A stretch of 64,000 bases of DNA from Nymphaea colorata (lineage: Eukaryota > Streptophyta > Magnoliopsida > Nymphaeales > Nymphaeaceae): assembly GCF_008831285.2 (NCBI RefSeq), contig NC_045145.1, positions 1,302,001 to 1,366,000 on the forward strand, written 5' to 3'. Of the stretch, positions 23,342 to 34,339 are shown in pieces (within the stretch, counting starts at the first letter, position 1; each line of letters begins with the position of its first letter). The translations under genes and the position numbers were made by a program. The notes under the pieces are model-generated. The model did not search any database. It was not told the DNA's origin and saw nothing but the letters and a program-made list of their open reading frames with translations.

Positions 23342-24214
23342 TTTATACTCAAGCAGAACAATAGTTGGTGAGCATAAGAGCTCCTCTAAAAAAGTATGTC
23401 GAGAGACTTCACAGAATCAGGCGATGCTTCAGACGTTTGGCGTTAGCTCCAATCAACGCCAAATTATACCCGACAGTTGATTCCCATGGAAAATCACACA
23501 AGGGAGTGACTGATCTACCGCTGGTCACCGGCAGAAGTGCGTTCTCAGGCTTCTGTGACACCAGAAAGCTAGTTGCTAAAGAAAAATCCGTAACTCCTTA
23601 AAGCAAGCTCCAAAAAATCTGAAATTTCGTAGGAAGAGTCCTCAGATGTAGACAATTCCAAAGAGCCCTTGCTCGACCTCTGTTGTCGCCGGAGCTGAGA
23701 GTGCCAGCATGATTTTGTGACCAGTTCTCAGGCGGTATTCAAGGGTTGTAGGCAAGCTTCCAACGACAGGGTCCCTTCAAAAATTCATATCTCCTCACAA
23801 GCAGCGTCAAAAATTTTGAAAATTGGTATGGAGATTGCTGAGAAGACGATTCCAAGGAGCTATTACACGTCCCCTGGTGTTGTCGGAGCTGACAATGCCA
23901 AGTGAAATTACGAGCAGGTTGGCATAGCATATAACGAGAAACATGGGAGAAATAGAGAACGCAACAGGGGACAGGTGACGATAAACAATACAGACCGGTG
24001 ACGATAATGATTCTGGCTGAGCACCTGTTAATCCTCAAGTGCAGACAGTTCTAATGAATCCCTACTCAACTGCTAGGGTCACCAGAGTCGATAACGCTGG
24101 TGGATTTATCTTGCTGATAACTGTCAGTATTCTCCCAGTTCAGCAGTTCTTGGATGCTGCTGTGATCGATACCAATACTCTGCAACTCCAAAGCTCTCTT
24201 GGCTTTGATACCAA
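23342..24214 (-). mobile_element. Copia leader and primer-binding site
   Basis: About 870 bases of untranslated leader separate the 5' LTR from the gag start. The minus strand at 24214-24201 reads TTGGTATCAAAGCC, a one-base variant of the initiator-tRNA site. Short open frames in the leader are not recognised. Confidence 0.75.
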
Positions 24215-24555
24215 GTTAAGAAACTAAAAGCATACAAGAGAAAGAGAGAAGGAGAGAAAGAGAAGGACACACAAGCTAACGTGGTTCAGCTAAACAAGCC
24301 TACGTCGACACTAACAATTCTCTCTATTCATCAATGACTCAACTAAGAGGGAATACAAATATTTATAGTCACTATGTAGAATTGAGATCCTTGATTTTAG
24401 GATCTGGATAGTCTTTGGCAAGATTACAGGAGACTGTTTTAGAAATGGATCTTGCCTTATCAAGAGAAAATCCTTCAGTTTTGAATAACGCAGTGTTGGT
24501 GTTATCCTCTACTTGATTGTCGTAATCTCCCTGATTGTCGTAGATTCTCTTATTA
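24215..24555 (-). repeat. 5' LTR of the copia element
   Basis: Pairs with 18840-19173. The outer end on the minus strand reads TAATAAGAGAATC, where the partner keeps TGATAAGAG, so the canonical TG has become TA. It holds a (GAGAAAG)-rich stretch slightly longer than in the partner. Confidence 0.9.
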
Positions 24556-24784
24556 GTCACAACTTCTCACAATGGAAAATTCTTTACGCTATGCAAGCTA
24601 ACAAATATATGCAGAACGAATGGTAAGGCAATGTTGGTCAAGCTAATGGTCCAAACAAGGCTCCAATGCTTCTTTAAGCCAAAACTCCCTTCGAGTGGGT
24701 TCCCCACTATTATATTTTGGATACGCAGAAAGAATGGTAAGGTGATGAAGAATGTTGAGAGAGAGAGAGAGAGAGAGAGAGAGT

Positions 24785-25057
24785 TCAGGGATCCGTTAGA
24801 GCAACAAAGATGGGTAGCCGCTTGTTGCAAGCGACATCAGCATTGGGATTGATAACCGCTTCCACCATCACCTCAAATTCTTCTGTCTGAGGCATTATCT
24901 TCTTTTCCAATTCGCTTGGCACCACTTCCAGAGGCGTGCTTAATCCATGACCACTCACCCTAGGCCTGCTGACCAGACCAAATGCAGAAGACACAAACCA
25001 ATTCCTTGAAAACGTCACAGGTTTCATAATTTGTCGTGAAATGTGAATGGTTATCAT
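24785..25057 (-). pseudogene. Exon-like fragment of unidentified gene, copy 2
   Basis: Open for about 90 residues on the minus strand, with SAFGLVSRPRVSGHGLSTPL, EVVPSELEKKIMPQTEEF and VEAVINPNADVACNKRLPIF. Copy 1 (6662-6892) shares the first two parts and then shifts frame. Donor- and acceptor-like sequences occur around it (GTCAG/CAGGCC and CCTAGG/GTGAGT), so true exon limits are uncertain. I do not recognise the protein. The better-preserved frame here suggests this copy decayed less. Confidence 0.45.
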
Positions 25058-25099
25058 GCTTCAGTAGGCCTAGTAACAATGTGGTTTCTTAAGCCATAC

Positions 25100-25154
25100 C
25101 TCGGGCTTGTTCCTCTAAAGGCACCGGCCGCAGCTCCTGATTTTCCTGTGCAAA
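25100..25154 (-). pseudogene. Small exon-like piece, copy 2 (55 bases)
   Basis: On the minus strand it follows CTATGCGGTTGCAG and precedes GTATGGCTTAAG, so both splice edges look intact. It reads FAQENQELRPVPLEEQAR. It likely belongs with 24785-25057. Confidence 0.4.
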
Positions 25155-25204
25155 CTGCAACCGCATAGGCGTGAGAATGAACTATTAGAACCACATATCA
25201 GATA

Positions 25205-25720
25205 TGCTAGTGCAGATATAAGTAAGCAAATGCGCGCACACTCTACCATCCTCCTATGGAAGAAATGTTAAAACATGGAAAAAAGAAAAGAACTGAAGCA
25301 TGTACGTGATTGTGGATCGGCATTTTGATGCCTGCATCCATGGGAAAGAGAGCTCTCTCTTTATTCATTCTCTGATGTTCTTGAAAGAAGATGGACCCTC
25401 AATATATAGACTACAGGCCAGACAATTTTAGGTAAGATAATCACGCAAGAATCCTGCGTGATAAACAAAGTGTCAACAAAAAAAGGATCAGATCTCTTAT
25501 CAAGACATGTTATTGTTATGCAGACTACATTTTAGTGGTTAATGGATTGAGATAGAAATTGTGTATTATCATGATCTTGTATACCAAAAATCTTGTAAGA
25601 GATAACCTTTTTTTGTACTATATATATGTTGCTCAAAGGAATCAACAAAAACAAGTTTTCTCCAGCTTTATCTTTCAGGGTTCCTCTGTTTTCTCTCCAG
25701 TTATAATAAAATATTTTTCA
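25205..25720 (+). repeat. Copia LTR-bearing block, copy in segment 2 (deleted inside)
   Basis: It matches 1-484: both carry ACTACATTTT(C)GGTGGTTAATGG-type sequence at the junction before the LTR tail (25553-25700) and lack the 7430-8200 part in that place. The copy stops at TTCTCTCCAG and jumps into an exon-like core, so a later rearrangement removed the primer site and leader. Confidence 0.65.
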
Positions 25721-25724
25721 TTTT

Positions 25725-25870
25725 CATTTTTTGTATTTAGGTCCACCGATTTTCAAGAAAAACAAGGTCGGTGGTTCTCTCATGTCCTCCCAACTTCTCC
25801 AAGAGTATCGGTAATGACTTTTCATGATGTTCTTAACGAGAAGGTAGCCAAATAAGTTCAGCTTTTGTCG
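25725..25870 (+). other. Exon-like core, detached copy
   Basis: It starts after TTTTTGTATTTAG with GTCCACCGATTTTCAAGAAA and reads SPRVSVMTFHDVLNEKVAK. Unlike the other three copies it is not surrounded by the (ATTCAGATT) array but sits next to an LTR tail. Confidence 0.4.
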
Positions 25871-26480
25871 GCGGCCCTGCTACACCCAAAATTGCATAAT
25901 TTACCAAGCAACTTCCATTCGTCACCCTGTTCATTATTGCTCTTTAAATGATACTTATAATTAGACTGGAAATTGAAGATGCTTTGCTTTAAACAAGTCG
26001 CTTTTAACAACTTTCTTTCCATTCAAAATAAAGGCACTGTGAGTGGACTAGCTCAAACTCGGCATGAAACTCAAATTGCTGATGCTAAACTCAAGCCCAG
26101 ATTGGGCTGGAGCTTAGCCGGGCCATTATTTAAAAAAAAAAATTGAACATGAGTAGAAACAGCCAGGTTAGAATTTGAGAATTTGGAGCTTGCTAGCAAG
26201 GGGGAAATCCGATGTAGCTGTTTATTGTGGTGATGATGTTGTAAATAATCTTTTACATGTTATCTTATTGATCTTACTCAAGTTTACATAAGCTGAGCTT
26301 ACCAAGCTCGAACTCTACTAGTTTACTTAACTTTAACCCGAACATGACTTGTTTATTAGATGGGTGGAGCTCGATCCAAGTTTAACTAAGAGAGGTCAAG
26401 AGTGAACCAGAGATGGCTCTACTCATAAACATTTATAATACTGTGGCGGCGTCCTCCTATGGAGTAATTGAATATCCCGT
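25871..26480. other. Intergenic, no gene recognised
   Basis: AT-rich sequence with GAGCTT/AAGCTC words (26040-26400) like those heading the dispersed repeat units. No coding signal. Confidence 0.45.
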
Positions 26481-26560
26481 GTGTCACTGAAGAAGACATC
26501 ATGCCATGGATTGTCCAAGAAATGCTGCAATACATCTTGTAGTGAACAAATAAGACCATC
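26481..26560 (+). pseudogene. Possible copia gag zinc-knuckle scrap
   Basis: One plus-strand frame reads RHHAMDCPRNAAIHL, like the GHxxxxCP tail of a CCHC knuckle. The leading cysteines are not visible. Low confidence because it is so short. Confidence 0.3.
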
Positions 26561-26759
26561 TAAACTGAGAAGGAAAGCATCAAATAGCAAACCTGGTTAT
26601 ATGCACCATAGTGGTGCAAAATTTTGTGCTCAAGTATGGTTAATGACTAAAATACCCTTAGTTGACACTTAAAAAAAACTTTTTGTAAAGACAAAAATAG
26701 AATGAAAAAAGTAAAGAACATTTCTTTTTAACAAATGACCAAAATGTCCTTCCATCCTT

Positions 26760-26897
26760 TGCTGCATAACGTCTGCTTTGTTGGCCACTGCATGACATTT
26801 GATCAGCCTCTATGTTAGACTGAGAAACAACTTGCTGTTTCTTTGAACTTCCTGCAACAAGATTCAGTCCCAAGAAGGCAGCATAAATGTTGACCAT
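26760..26897 (-). pseudogene. Copia RNase H scrap, copy 2
   Basis: The minus strand reads NIYAAFLGLNLVAGSSKKQQ then VVSQSNIEAD, the copia RNase H motif (FLG.NLISWSSKKQ..VSRSSAEAEY). It is the counterpart of 11900-12025 and is isolated from any other element domain. Confidence 0.8.
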
Positions 26898-26929
26898 CGA
26901 TCGATCGTTTGGGCATTCGGCCTATGAAC

Positions 26930-29595
26930 TTTGTTCTTGGATGGTTTGAACTTTGAAGATTAGACAGTAATGAACGGTAGATTTTATGAATCTTAATATT
27001 CTTCTAACAGCTCCCATTGAGATTCTACATGATCCTAATAAATTGGCTGAACCTTGTAAGTACCCCCAAGTTTTCAAGTTTCATATATATCTAGCATTTT
27101 CACAATTATTTTCAACAATTTGGGATGTCAAATACTTCAATTTATCAGAGTTCTGATCCAATTACCCTCTAATCTGGTTATCGACTATATTTTTGAACTC
27201 ACCTGAATTTAAATCTAAACTTCCAACCCAAACCCTACCTCAATCTAGGCTGATAATTCATGTCAAATCTAGATCTAAGCTCAATCCAAAATCCCAAGTC
27301 AAGATCCAAAAAACCAAGGCTTAGATCCAGATCTGGATCCAAATCCCAACTTTAGATAAAAGATAGATCCCTAGATCCCAATTTGGATCTAGAACTGAGC
27401 TCCAGATCTAAAACTAAGCCTTATATCCAAATTCAAAGTTTTCGATCCAAAATGGAACTTAGATCTATATCCAAATCTAAATCCAAGCACCAAATCCAAA
27501 ATCCTGCCCTAGATCCAAAAAGAAAGTTAAAAGTTCATAATTACACTCGAGAATCAAAATCGAGCCCAAACAAGGACAATAGATACAGAAAATCGCCCAT
27601 AGGTCTATATTAGATCACTCAAATGTTTGAAATTGAGCCCAAGAATCAATTCTCAACATCATTCGTAAGCTCCCCCTCGCTTTTCACTCAATTTGGGTGG
27701 GAATATGGGTGGGCATGGGGCCGAGCCCAAGAATCAATTCTCAATTATCTCTTTCTCTTCTACTAGTTTTTCTCTTTATTTCTTTCCACTCACTTATAAA
27801 TCTTTATGTCTCTCTCTTAATTTTCTCTTAAAATCTCTTGCTCTTTGCTAGTTTTTCTCTGCCTATATTTTCTTTCTCTTAAAAATCTTTACCTCACTCT
27901 TTCTAACTGTTTTGATAAAGGTTTGTAAAATACTCTCCTTGAAAAATAATTTCCTTCCTTTAAATACTGTTTGATTGGAAGTTAAATTTAATATCGAGTC
28001 AGTGAACAACTTCATGCCAAGTTTTTCAAGTGCAGCACCATCGACAAGGCTCTCTGAATTTTTTGTACGAGCTCTTCTTTTCATTTTTTCTTTTTACTGA
28101 AAGCTATCAAATAAAAGTCAGAAGTTAATTTACTTCTTCATGTCATCTTGTCAATCGAAGAACATGAAGCAAAATTATTGCTGCTGCACTCAAGTCAACC
28201 TTTTTAAACCGAACGTAAGTACTCATGCAGTAAATGCCCTCGGTTCACACTTGTGCAGAAAATTCAAGACTATTAAAAAGTCAAAGGCAAAACTGTGTGA
28301 GGCCTGTGCTTGAAATTACATACTATTTGCATGGATCCTGGTTCTATCTCAAAATTTTAAAAAATATATATATATAAATTTTACTTGTCTCATATAAAAA
28401 TTTTCAAAAATGATAATTCGCTCTCTATCAAAATTTAAAAACTTTAATTCGACTCTCTTCATGACAAAATTTTGACTTCATCCTTGTCCATATAACTCTT
28501 TTTTCTTTTTTCATCCTCTAGTAAGCAAAAGTTTTACATTCCTCCTACCTCTATCGGTATAACTGTATTGAAACTGAAGCATGGTACACTCACCAACTAG
28601 AACATCACAATCTCATTTTTAATGCACTCCAAAAACAAAACCTAAACAAATTTTGGTACGCAAACAACCCTATTTACATCAAAGGCAATATCTGGCTGGG
28701 TGAGGGACACATATTCGCAATGCACCCACCCACAATACTTCAATATAAAGTAGCATCCATAAACGTTAAACTGTCACCGGCAAATAATTTTATGAATGTG
28801 GCCATCGGCATGTTCATGGGTTTGGCTTAATGCATTTTTGTATGCTTTAAAAGATTAAAGATATTACTTTCTTTGATAAACACCAAGCTTACTCTTAACA
28901 TTGGTGGATTCACCTCCTAGGAAATACAATGATGATTTTCCAAGTTTCACTTTCACTTGTAGGGGGAAGGGTCTTCTATTTATCTAACGGGGTCATTTTG
29001 ATCACTTTTAGTCCAGGACACATGGTCCTTTGTTAGAGGGCCATTACATATTACATGCTCCAATAACACAATGATGCTCACAGCATATAATTCTCATCCT
29101 CCTCATTCAAGGGCTTTTCTTTTGATAACATTGGACATCAGTGCAAAACTTACTGGAATTATGCATTTTTATTCATTCTTCTTGATGTGCTTTTTTTTGC
29201 TAGGTTTGAGAAATTGTGCTGAGGATATGGTACATCAAAATTTTAGAAAATTGAAAGGATTTATGTGAACTATGGCTATAGTGGTGTCCTTACTTACAAC
29301 AAAGCACAAACTGCAAAAATTGACAAAGTTTCAGGCCTCTTTCACACAAGATTAGTCACTCAAATGCACAAGCATATTAAGCATATCTTTGTTAAATCCT
29401 ATACGCAACTGTAATTGAGCAATGCATGCGAGAGCTCTCAATGAAAGCAATCAAACTACATTTCCACCTCCAACTATTTTAGCCAATGGCTGGTCACTCC
29501 CTGGAATTAAATCTCATTGCATTTATGGATATATTTGAATTATCCTTCCATCATTCTTGTTTTCTGTTGTATCGTTCTCAGCACTACAACCACTT
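26930..29595. repeat. Segment 2 counterpart of 12000-13714
   Basis: It contains the degenerate GATCCAAATCC/AGATCTAAAAC array at about 27200-27540 and the TTTCTCTTAATTTTCTC tail, like segment 1. About 1.1 kb (roughly 27930-29070) has no counterpart in segment 1 and includes the dispersed repeat at 28325-28495. A minus-strand frame at 28084-27863 (RARTKNSESLVDGAALEKLG) looks protein-like but I cannot assign it. Confidence 0.6.
28325..28495 (-). repeat. Dispersed AAATTTT repeat, reverse copy
   Basis: The reverse complement matches 39345-39520 and 60598-60770 in word order: AATTAAAGTTT(C/T)TAAATTTTGA, then AAAATTTTTATAT, ACAAGT(G)AAA and TTTAAAATTT. It is probably the terminus of a short interspersed or DNA element; the family is not identified. 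Confidence 0.65.
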
Positions 29596-29599
29596 CCTT

Positions 29600-30564
29600 C
29601 ATGTCCATTCTCTCATTTTGGTCGTTCTCATCATAACCAGCGGCTCATTCATAGCAGCTGATCTTTCAGTTGGATTAGTATTGCATTCATTAAAATGATG
29701 GTTGTCAATGACATCTGAAATTGCAATAGGAATGCTTCAGCCACCAATTACCTCAAACTAAAATCCCCACCAAACTGTTCATGAGTAGGCTTTCTTCCTG
29801 TAAACACCTCAAGGAGGAGAATTCAGTAGCTGTAGACATTGGCTTTCTCTGACACCTTTCCAGCCATCCCAAATTCTAATTCAACTACTCAACAATGTTA
29901 GACATGATTAGCAAGCAAAATATAATTAGCTCATGTATGACACAATTGCACTAATTGGTTTCGGGCAAGAGGACTGAAAATTAATGGACTTAAGATCAAT
30001 TGAACCTCCAATCCTGCCTTTCTCTTGTTGTATTATCAAATATACATCTAAAAAAGAATACAAGATTATGATTTAGATCTAGATGTGGTTACCGTTGACC
30101 TATCTCAAGGTTCTCTTAAATGGCTCCTAAATCGAGTGAATTATTCAGTAGTGCCGATTGTTAGCCAGTCTTAAGCCATTAGGTAGAAAGGTGTTTACGA
30201 TTAGGATTCTTTTTATAAAAGAAAGGAAAAAAGTTTATACTTCTGTTAAAAGAAGAAGATCAATTGAAGATTCTTGTCTGTTGAGGACATGCAAAAAACT
30301 AATGTGTACAGATCAATGAATGCATTGTCCATGTAAAATAGTTTATCAATGACCTGTACATTATTGAGCTACAACCACTTGTGCATGTCTTTATGTGTGA
30401 ACTACCAAATCATGATGATTAGATAGATCATGGGTGTTTTCATATCAATTAATATATTCATTGACGATATATTGCAAACCACAGAAGAGTATAATTAGTT
30501 AAACCACATAAGCCAGGAACAAATGCTTAGTCAGATGATTACAATATAAATAATTAATGAATGA

Positions 30565-30617
<53 letters not shown>

Positions 30618-31360
30618 CCACTAGGACTGGAAAACCCACCCACTCTCTCTTTGTCTCTCTTTATCTCACCTCATCACCTCTCCAGCCCCTCCCATGCAAT
30701 CCCGCCTTCTCTTCCACTTTCTCTATGAGAGCATTATTAAAGAGAAAGAGAGTGTGTTGACACCTGGACATACACACTTAAGAACTCAAAGCCAGGCCAG
30801 GTTGACTCAAGAAACGGTACAGGCAATTATACTCACTTTGAGAGACACAAAATATAAAAAGACCAAAAAATAAGAGATAGTACGTAACTGGTGCAATGTA
30901 TCCTGTGGTTCCGAGAGTCGCTGTAAGAGTAGAAGACTTCAGACCAACTAGAATCTTTGCAATGCCAAAATCACTAACGTATGCTGTCATTCTCTCATCT
31001 AGAAGCACATTACTTGGCTTCAGATCACAATGAACTATAGTCCTCCGAGTAACCATGGTGAAGATATTCTAGAGCACAAGCCCACATCAATCATAATATC
31101 CAATCTCTGAAAGAGATTCAAGTGATGGCCATGCAAATGTAGGTAGACTTCTAGGTGCCCAAGAGGCATGTATTGGAGAACTAAAGCCTTGAAATCTCTA
31201 CTAGAGACGTAATGACTTTAACGAGGTTTCGGTGCCTGATTTAATGCATGACAGTGCACTCGATATCAAAACTTTTAGATGCTCCTTCAAACAACAAATT
31301 AAGGACCTTAACAGCAATTGTTGTTCCATCTGCTAGAATTCCTTTCTACACGAGCCAAAG
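29600..31360 (-). pseudogene. LRR receptor-like kinase pseudogene 2 (LRR-XII, non-RD)
   Basis: Paralog of 13715-16690. The exon 1 remnant runs from the assembly gap (31360) to about 30888. It reads NLVKVIT-like pieces in shifted frames, then [18 protein letters not shown] (non-RD HCD), [13 protein letters not shown] and [11 protein letters not shown]. At the donor, GCACCAG is followed by an extra TTAC before GTACTATCTC, a 4-base insertion that shifts the frame or moves the splice site. The intron is about 1.0 kb. Exon 2 starts at 29875 with EFGMAGKVSEKANVYSY and then a TGA, and is badly decayed after GRKPTHEQ. The glycine loop and LRRs fall in or beyond the gap. Confidence 0.88.
30561..30620. 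repeat. (TA)n followed by (GA)n in the intron of pseudogene 2
   Basis: AT dinucleotides pass directly into GA dinucleotides. The intron of pseudogene 1 has similar tracts in similar position. Confidence 0.9.
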
Positions 31361-31460
31361 NNNNNNNNNNNNNNNNNNNNNNNNNNNNNNNNNNNNNNNN
31401 NNNNNNNNNNNNNNNNNNNNNNNNNNNNNNNNNNNNNNNNNNNNNNNNNNNNNNNNNNNN
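31361..31460. other. Assembly gap, 100 N
   Basis: Exactly 100 unknown bases, the conventional length for a gap of unknown size. It falls inside the kinase exon of pseudogene 2, and sequence on the right side is unrelated, so the missing LRR part could be long. Confidence 1.
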
Positions 31461-31689
31461 GACACATATGAAGTAAAGTAGAAGAAAACGAATTAGGAAA
31501 TGTCAGATGGAAGTTTGAAGAAATAGATATAAAGTACTGTGGTTGCTGCTTCACGCCATGCATTTGTTGTTAAGCTAAGCAAACTTGCTCCATAAATTGC
31601 ACAGACAGGCAAAAGATGGAATTAGGCAATGTTCCAGCAATAAAAGGAAGCTATGTCACCAATCAGTTGAAGTCACCATATGGAATGAA

Positions 31690-31717
31690 CACACACGCAC
31701 ACACACACACACACACA
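31690..31717. repeat. (CA)n microsatellite
   Basis: CA dinucleotides with one CG interruption. Confidence 0.9.
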
Positions 31718-31869
31718 GGAGAGAAGAGAAGAGGTCAAAGGGGCTTCTTCTTGAATGAATGAGCAGTGCACTCTTTTAGTGCTTAAAACCGGCATCCAAT
31801 TAAGCAGTCCAGTGTCATTGTCATGCACCTTGCAGCCATTCTTCTGGGTCTGTTGTAATTAAAATTATT

Positions 31870-32205
31870 CTCTTATCACTGTCTTTTTGACTGCTGGATG
31901 CTTTGGATTAAATTCATTTCATAACTGTCTTTTTTTTTTTTTTTTTTTTGCTTTTAGTTTGTATGAATACCCTTTGTCTATCGTAAAGAAAATGATGTTC
32001 TGGTCACTTTGTCTCTTTTACTGGTGGATATTATGGATTAAATTCATATCACAACTACTTTTTTTGCTTTATTTTATACGAATACCCTTGGTCTATCCTG
32101 ATGAAAATGACGCTCTTGTCACCGTGTTTTCTTTACTGATTGATGGTTTGGATTAAATTATCTCACAACTGTATTTTTTGCTTTAGTTTATATGAATGCC
32201 CTGAG
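31870..32205. repeat. Degenerate tandem repeat, three copies, 115-130 base period
   Basis: The words TGGATTAAATT, TTTGCTTTAGTTT and GAATACCCTT...TCTATC recur with GGATTA at 31905, 32035 and 32150. The first copy has a long T-run, which accounts for the longer period. Confidence 0.8.
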
Positions 32206-33368
32206 GAGGCTGAAGCCCTTCCTTTTTTCCTCTAACCCGGTTCTGGGTGGAGAGCAGAGTACATGTCAACTAAAGTGTCATGCATCAATCTTTTGCAGTC
32301 CCTAGCAGTAGCACCCATAATAAATGAACTAACAGTGAACTTTCGTTGTCTTGTCAGTCCAGGCAACCATGCTACACCGCTTGGGGCTTTCTCTATATGT
32401 GGGGACAGAATGAATTGCAAATGATCAATTTTGTATAGGATTATTACAAACAGACTTCAAATGCAATTTAGCTACTATACCTTGTGGAATCAAATTTAAA
32501 TTTAACTAATCAGGTTCTATTGAAGAAGAAAAGAAGAATATTCTAGCTATAAACTAATATTAGATGAATAAGAGACCATAAGGACTCACCGATCTCTCAA
32601 GAATTTGATTTACATTTTCATATAATACCCATCATGTACATTATATTCTCACCACGGCCATAATTTCTCCTATAACACTATGACATATTTTTGAAATTAT
32701 TGGTATTTTTATGTTTGAACCAAAATTTGTAATTTCATAAAAAAAATGAATCACAGTCTAAAAAAAAGGAGGGACCACTATCAATTTGTTCTTGATTCCT
32801 TGATTGGGATTTCAAGAGGAAAATAAAATACGAGGGATCTAAAGATGGTAGGCTAAGCCACACACAAGTGGACAAAAAAATTGAATTTGTCAACATCCGT
32901 ATGAACCACAATATGTAATTGACACCATTTTCACTGGTTGGAACTCCATTTATTAATTGTTTTGTCTTCAACTTAATACCATTCGTATTCTATTACCTTG
33001 TATACCCCTGCATGAGTGCACTTAGCCTATAATGTTTATTTTTCTTAATTGCCGATACTTGTACTTTTTTGTAGAAGAAAACACTAAATTTGATCAAGAT
33101 AAACTTCTGTCATGTACATATGAATCCTTCTTAATAAATGGTGGGGAGCCTACCTCCCAGCATCCTTCATTGGATCAAGAAAAACTTCTGGGAGTGGAAG
33201 TCTGACCTTTTATGCACCTATCAGAAAGCATCCAAAGCTGAAGCTTTTCTCTTCTTTTGCTCCAATTTCAACTGCTGTCATTATATGTCGGCAAGCAGAT
33301 TGCAGATGGGGTCAAGATCTACTGTTTTTTTAATATCTCTAGAGCTATATATATATATATATATAGAA

Positions 33369-33454
<86 letters not shown>

Positions 33455-34339
33455 CCACAGAGATACTTAATGAACTGTACATTTCACCACTGTGTGAAAA
33501 TGAGAGTTTGATTGGAAGAACAATTTTTTTCTTTTGGGGATATTGTTGGCCTTGCTTCTTGCGTCACTTGTTTTAAACCCTCAACTGAAGCCTTCTATGC
33601 ATGAAATCAAGAACGCCCACTTGAAAGGAAATAGCTGAAAAGACTAGTAACAACACCTAGTCCTGGCTATGTAATTGGTCTGAGCCAACCTTGCATGGCT
33701 AGTTCCACTTGATCATGCTCTGTTGTCATTGTTAGAATGACCTTTCACATCCCGTTCTGAGCTCATTGTTCTGTCAAACAGAGCTTATTGAACGACAACA
33801 GCTGAACTGGATTAGTATGAGCCCCAGACATCCTGATCATAAGTCTAAATATGAAGCACTTTGTAATGGTCATCATGGGGACATCATCATCTTTGTCTCT
33901 TCACAATAGACCAGCCTTGAGTTTGGCAAGGTTGATGGCATTCCCTCGCGGCACCAACAAGTTGTACTTCTAGTCAATGGTCAGGTCACGAAAATTGGAT
34001 GGGCTAAACAAAATTTTGGATTTTGAAAAAAAAAATCATGCATCCAAACTTTTTACATAATACAATTATAAATCCCACAAACGTGAGAAAGAGGAAGTGT
34101 AGGTGATGTAGAAGTTTGGGGTTCAGGAATTTTTATGGATTTATTTATCACCAATCATGGACCTTGCCAGCCTGTAGAGCACTTCCTTTGTCTTCCTTCT
34201 CCTTCCATTTTCAGATTTAAGCAGTGGTCGACCTAAATTTGTTTGGCCTTCCTTTGCCTTCCTCTCCTTCCATTTTCAGATTTCTAGTTGTCTTCCTCTG
34301 CTAGCTCTTTCTTCTACCAAGAAAAAAAGAACAGAGAAG
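32206..34339. other. Upstream region of the first NLR remnant
   Basis: No coding sequence is recognised. It contains a long (TA)n tract (33346-33439) followed by (GA)n. Parts recur further right: 32430-32600 near 41640-41820, 33000-33050 near 42180-42220, 33600-33860 near 37270-37510, and 34090-34180 near 42240-42310 and 43310-43340. This shows that the NLR cluster grew by duplication including upstream DNA. Confidence 0.6.

Larger units (their letters stand above)
18840..24555 (-). mobile_element. Near-complete Ty1/copia retrotransposon
   Basis: A 5.7 kb element on the minus strand with two diverged LTRs, a primer-binding site (24201-24214), a polypurine tract (19174-19191), and the order gag, protease, integrase, reverse transcriptase, RNase H typical of Ty1/copia. 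The 5-base target duplicates are GTCAG (18835-18839) and GTCAC (24556-24560), one base different. The paralogous empty site is 6547-6551. All protein regions carry stops and frameshifts, and the reverse transcriptase box is YVND instead of YVDD, so the copy cannot be autonomous. LTR differences are easy to see by eye, so insertion is not very recent, but it postdates the segmental duplication. Confidence 0.95.
24556..25204. repeat. Segment 2 counterpart of 6547-7116
   Basis: The paralogous sequence resumes after the copia element. It contains an extra insert of about 85 bases (roughly 24703-24788) with a (GA)n tract at 24758-24784 that segment 1 lacks, and the exon-like fragments listed separately. 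Confidence 0.75.

Noticed and set aside
33138-33511. Frames ending in long Tyr/Ile runs
   Set aside because: Translation of the (TA)n microsatellite.
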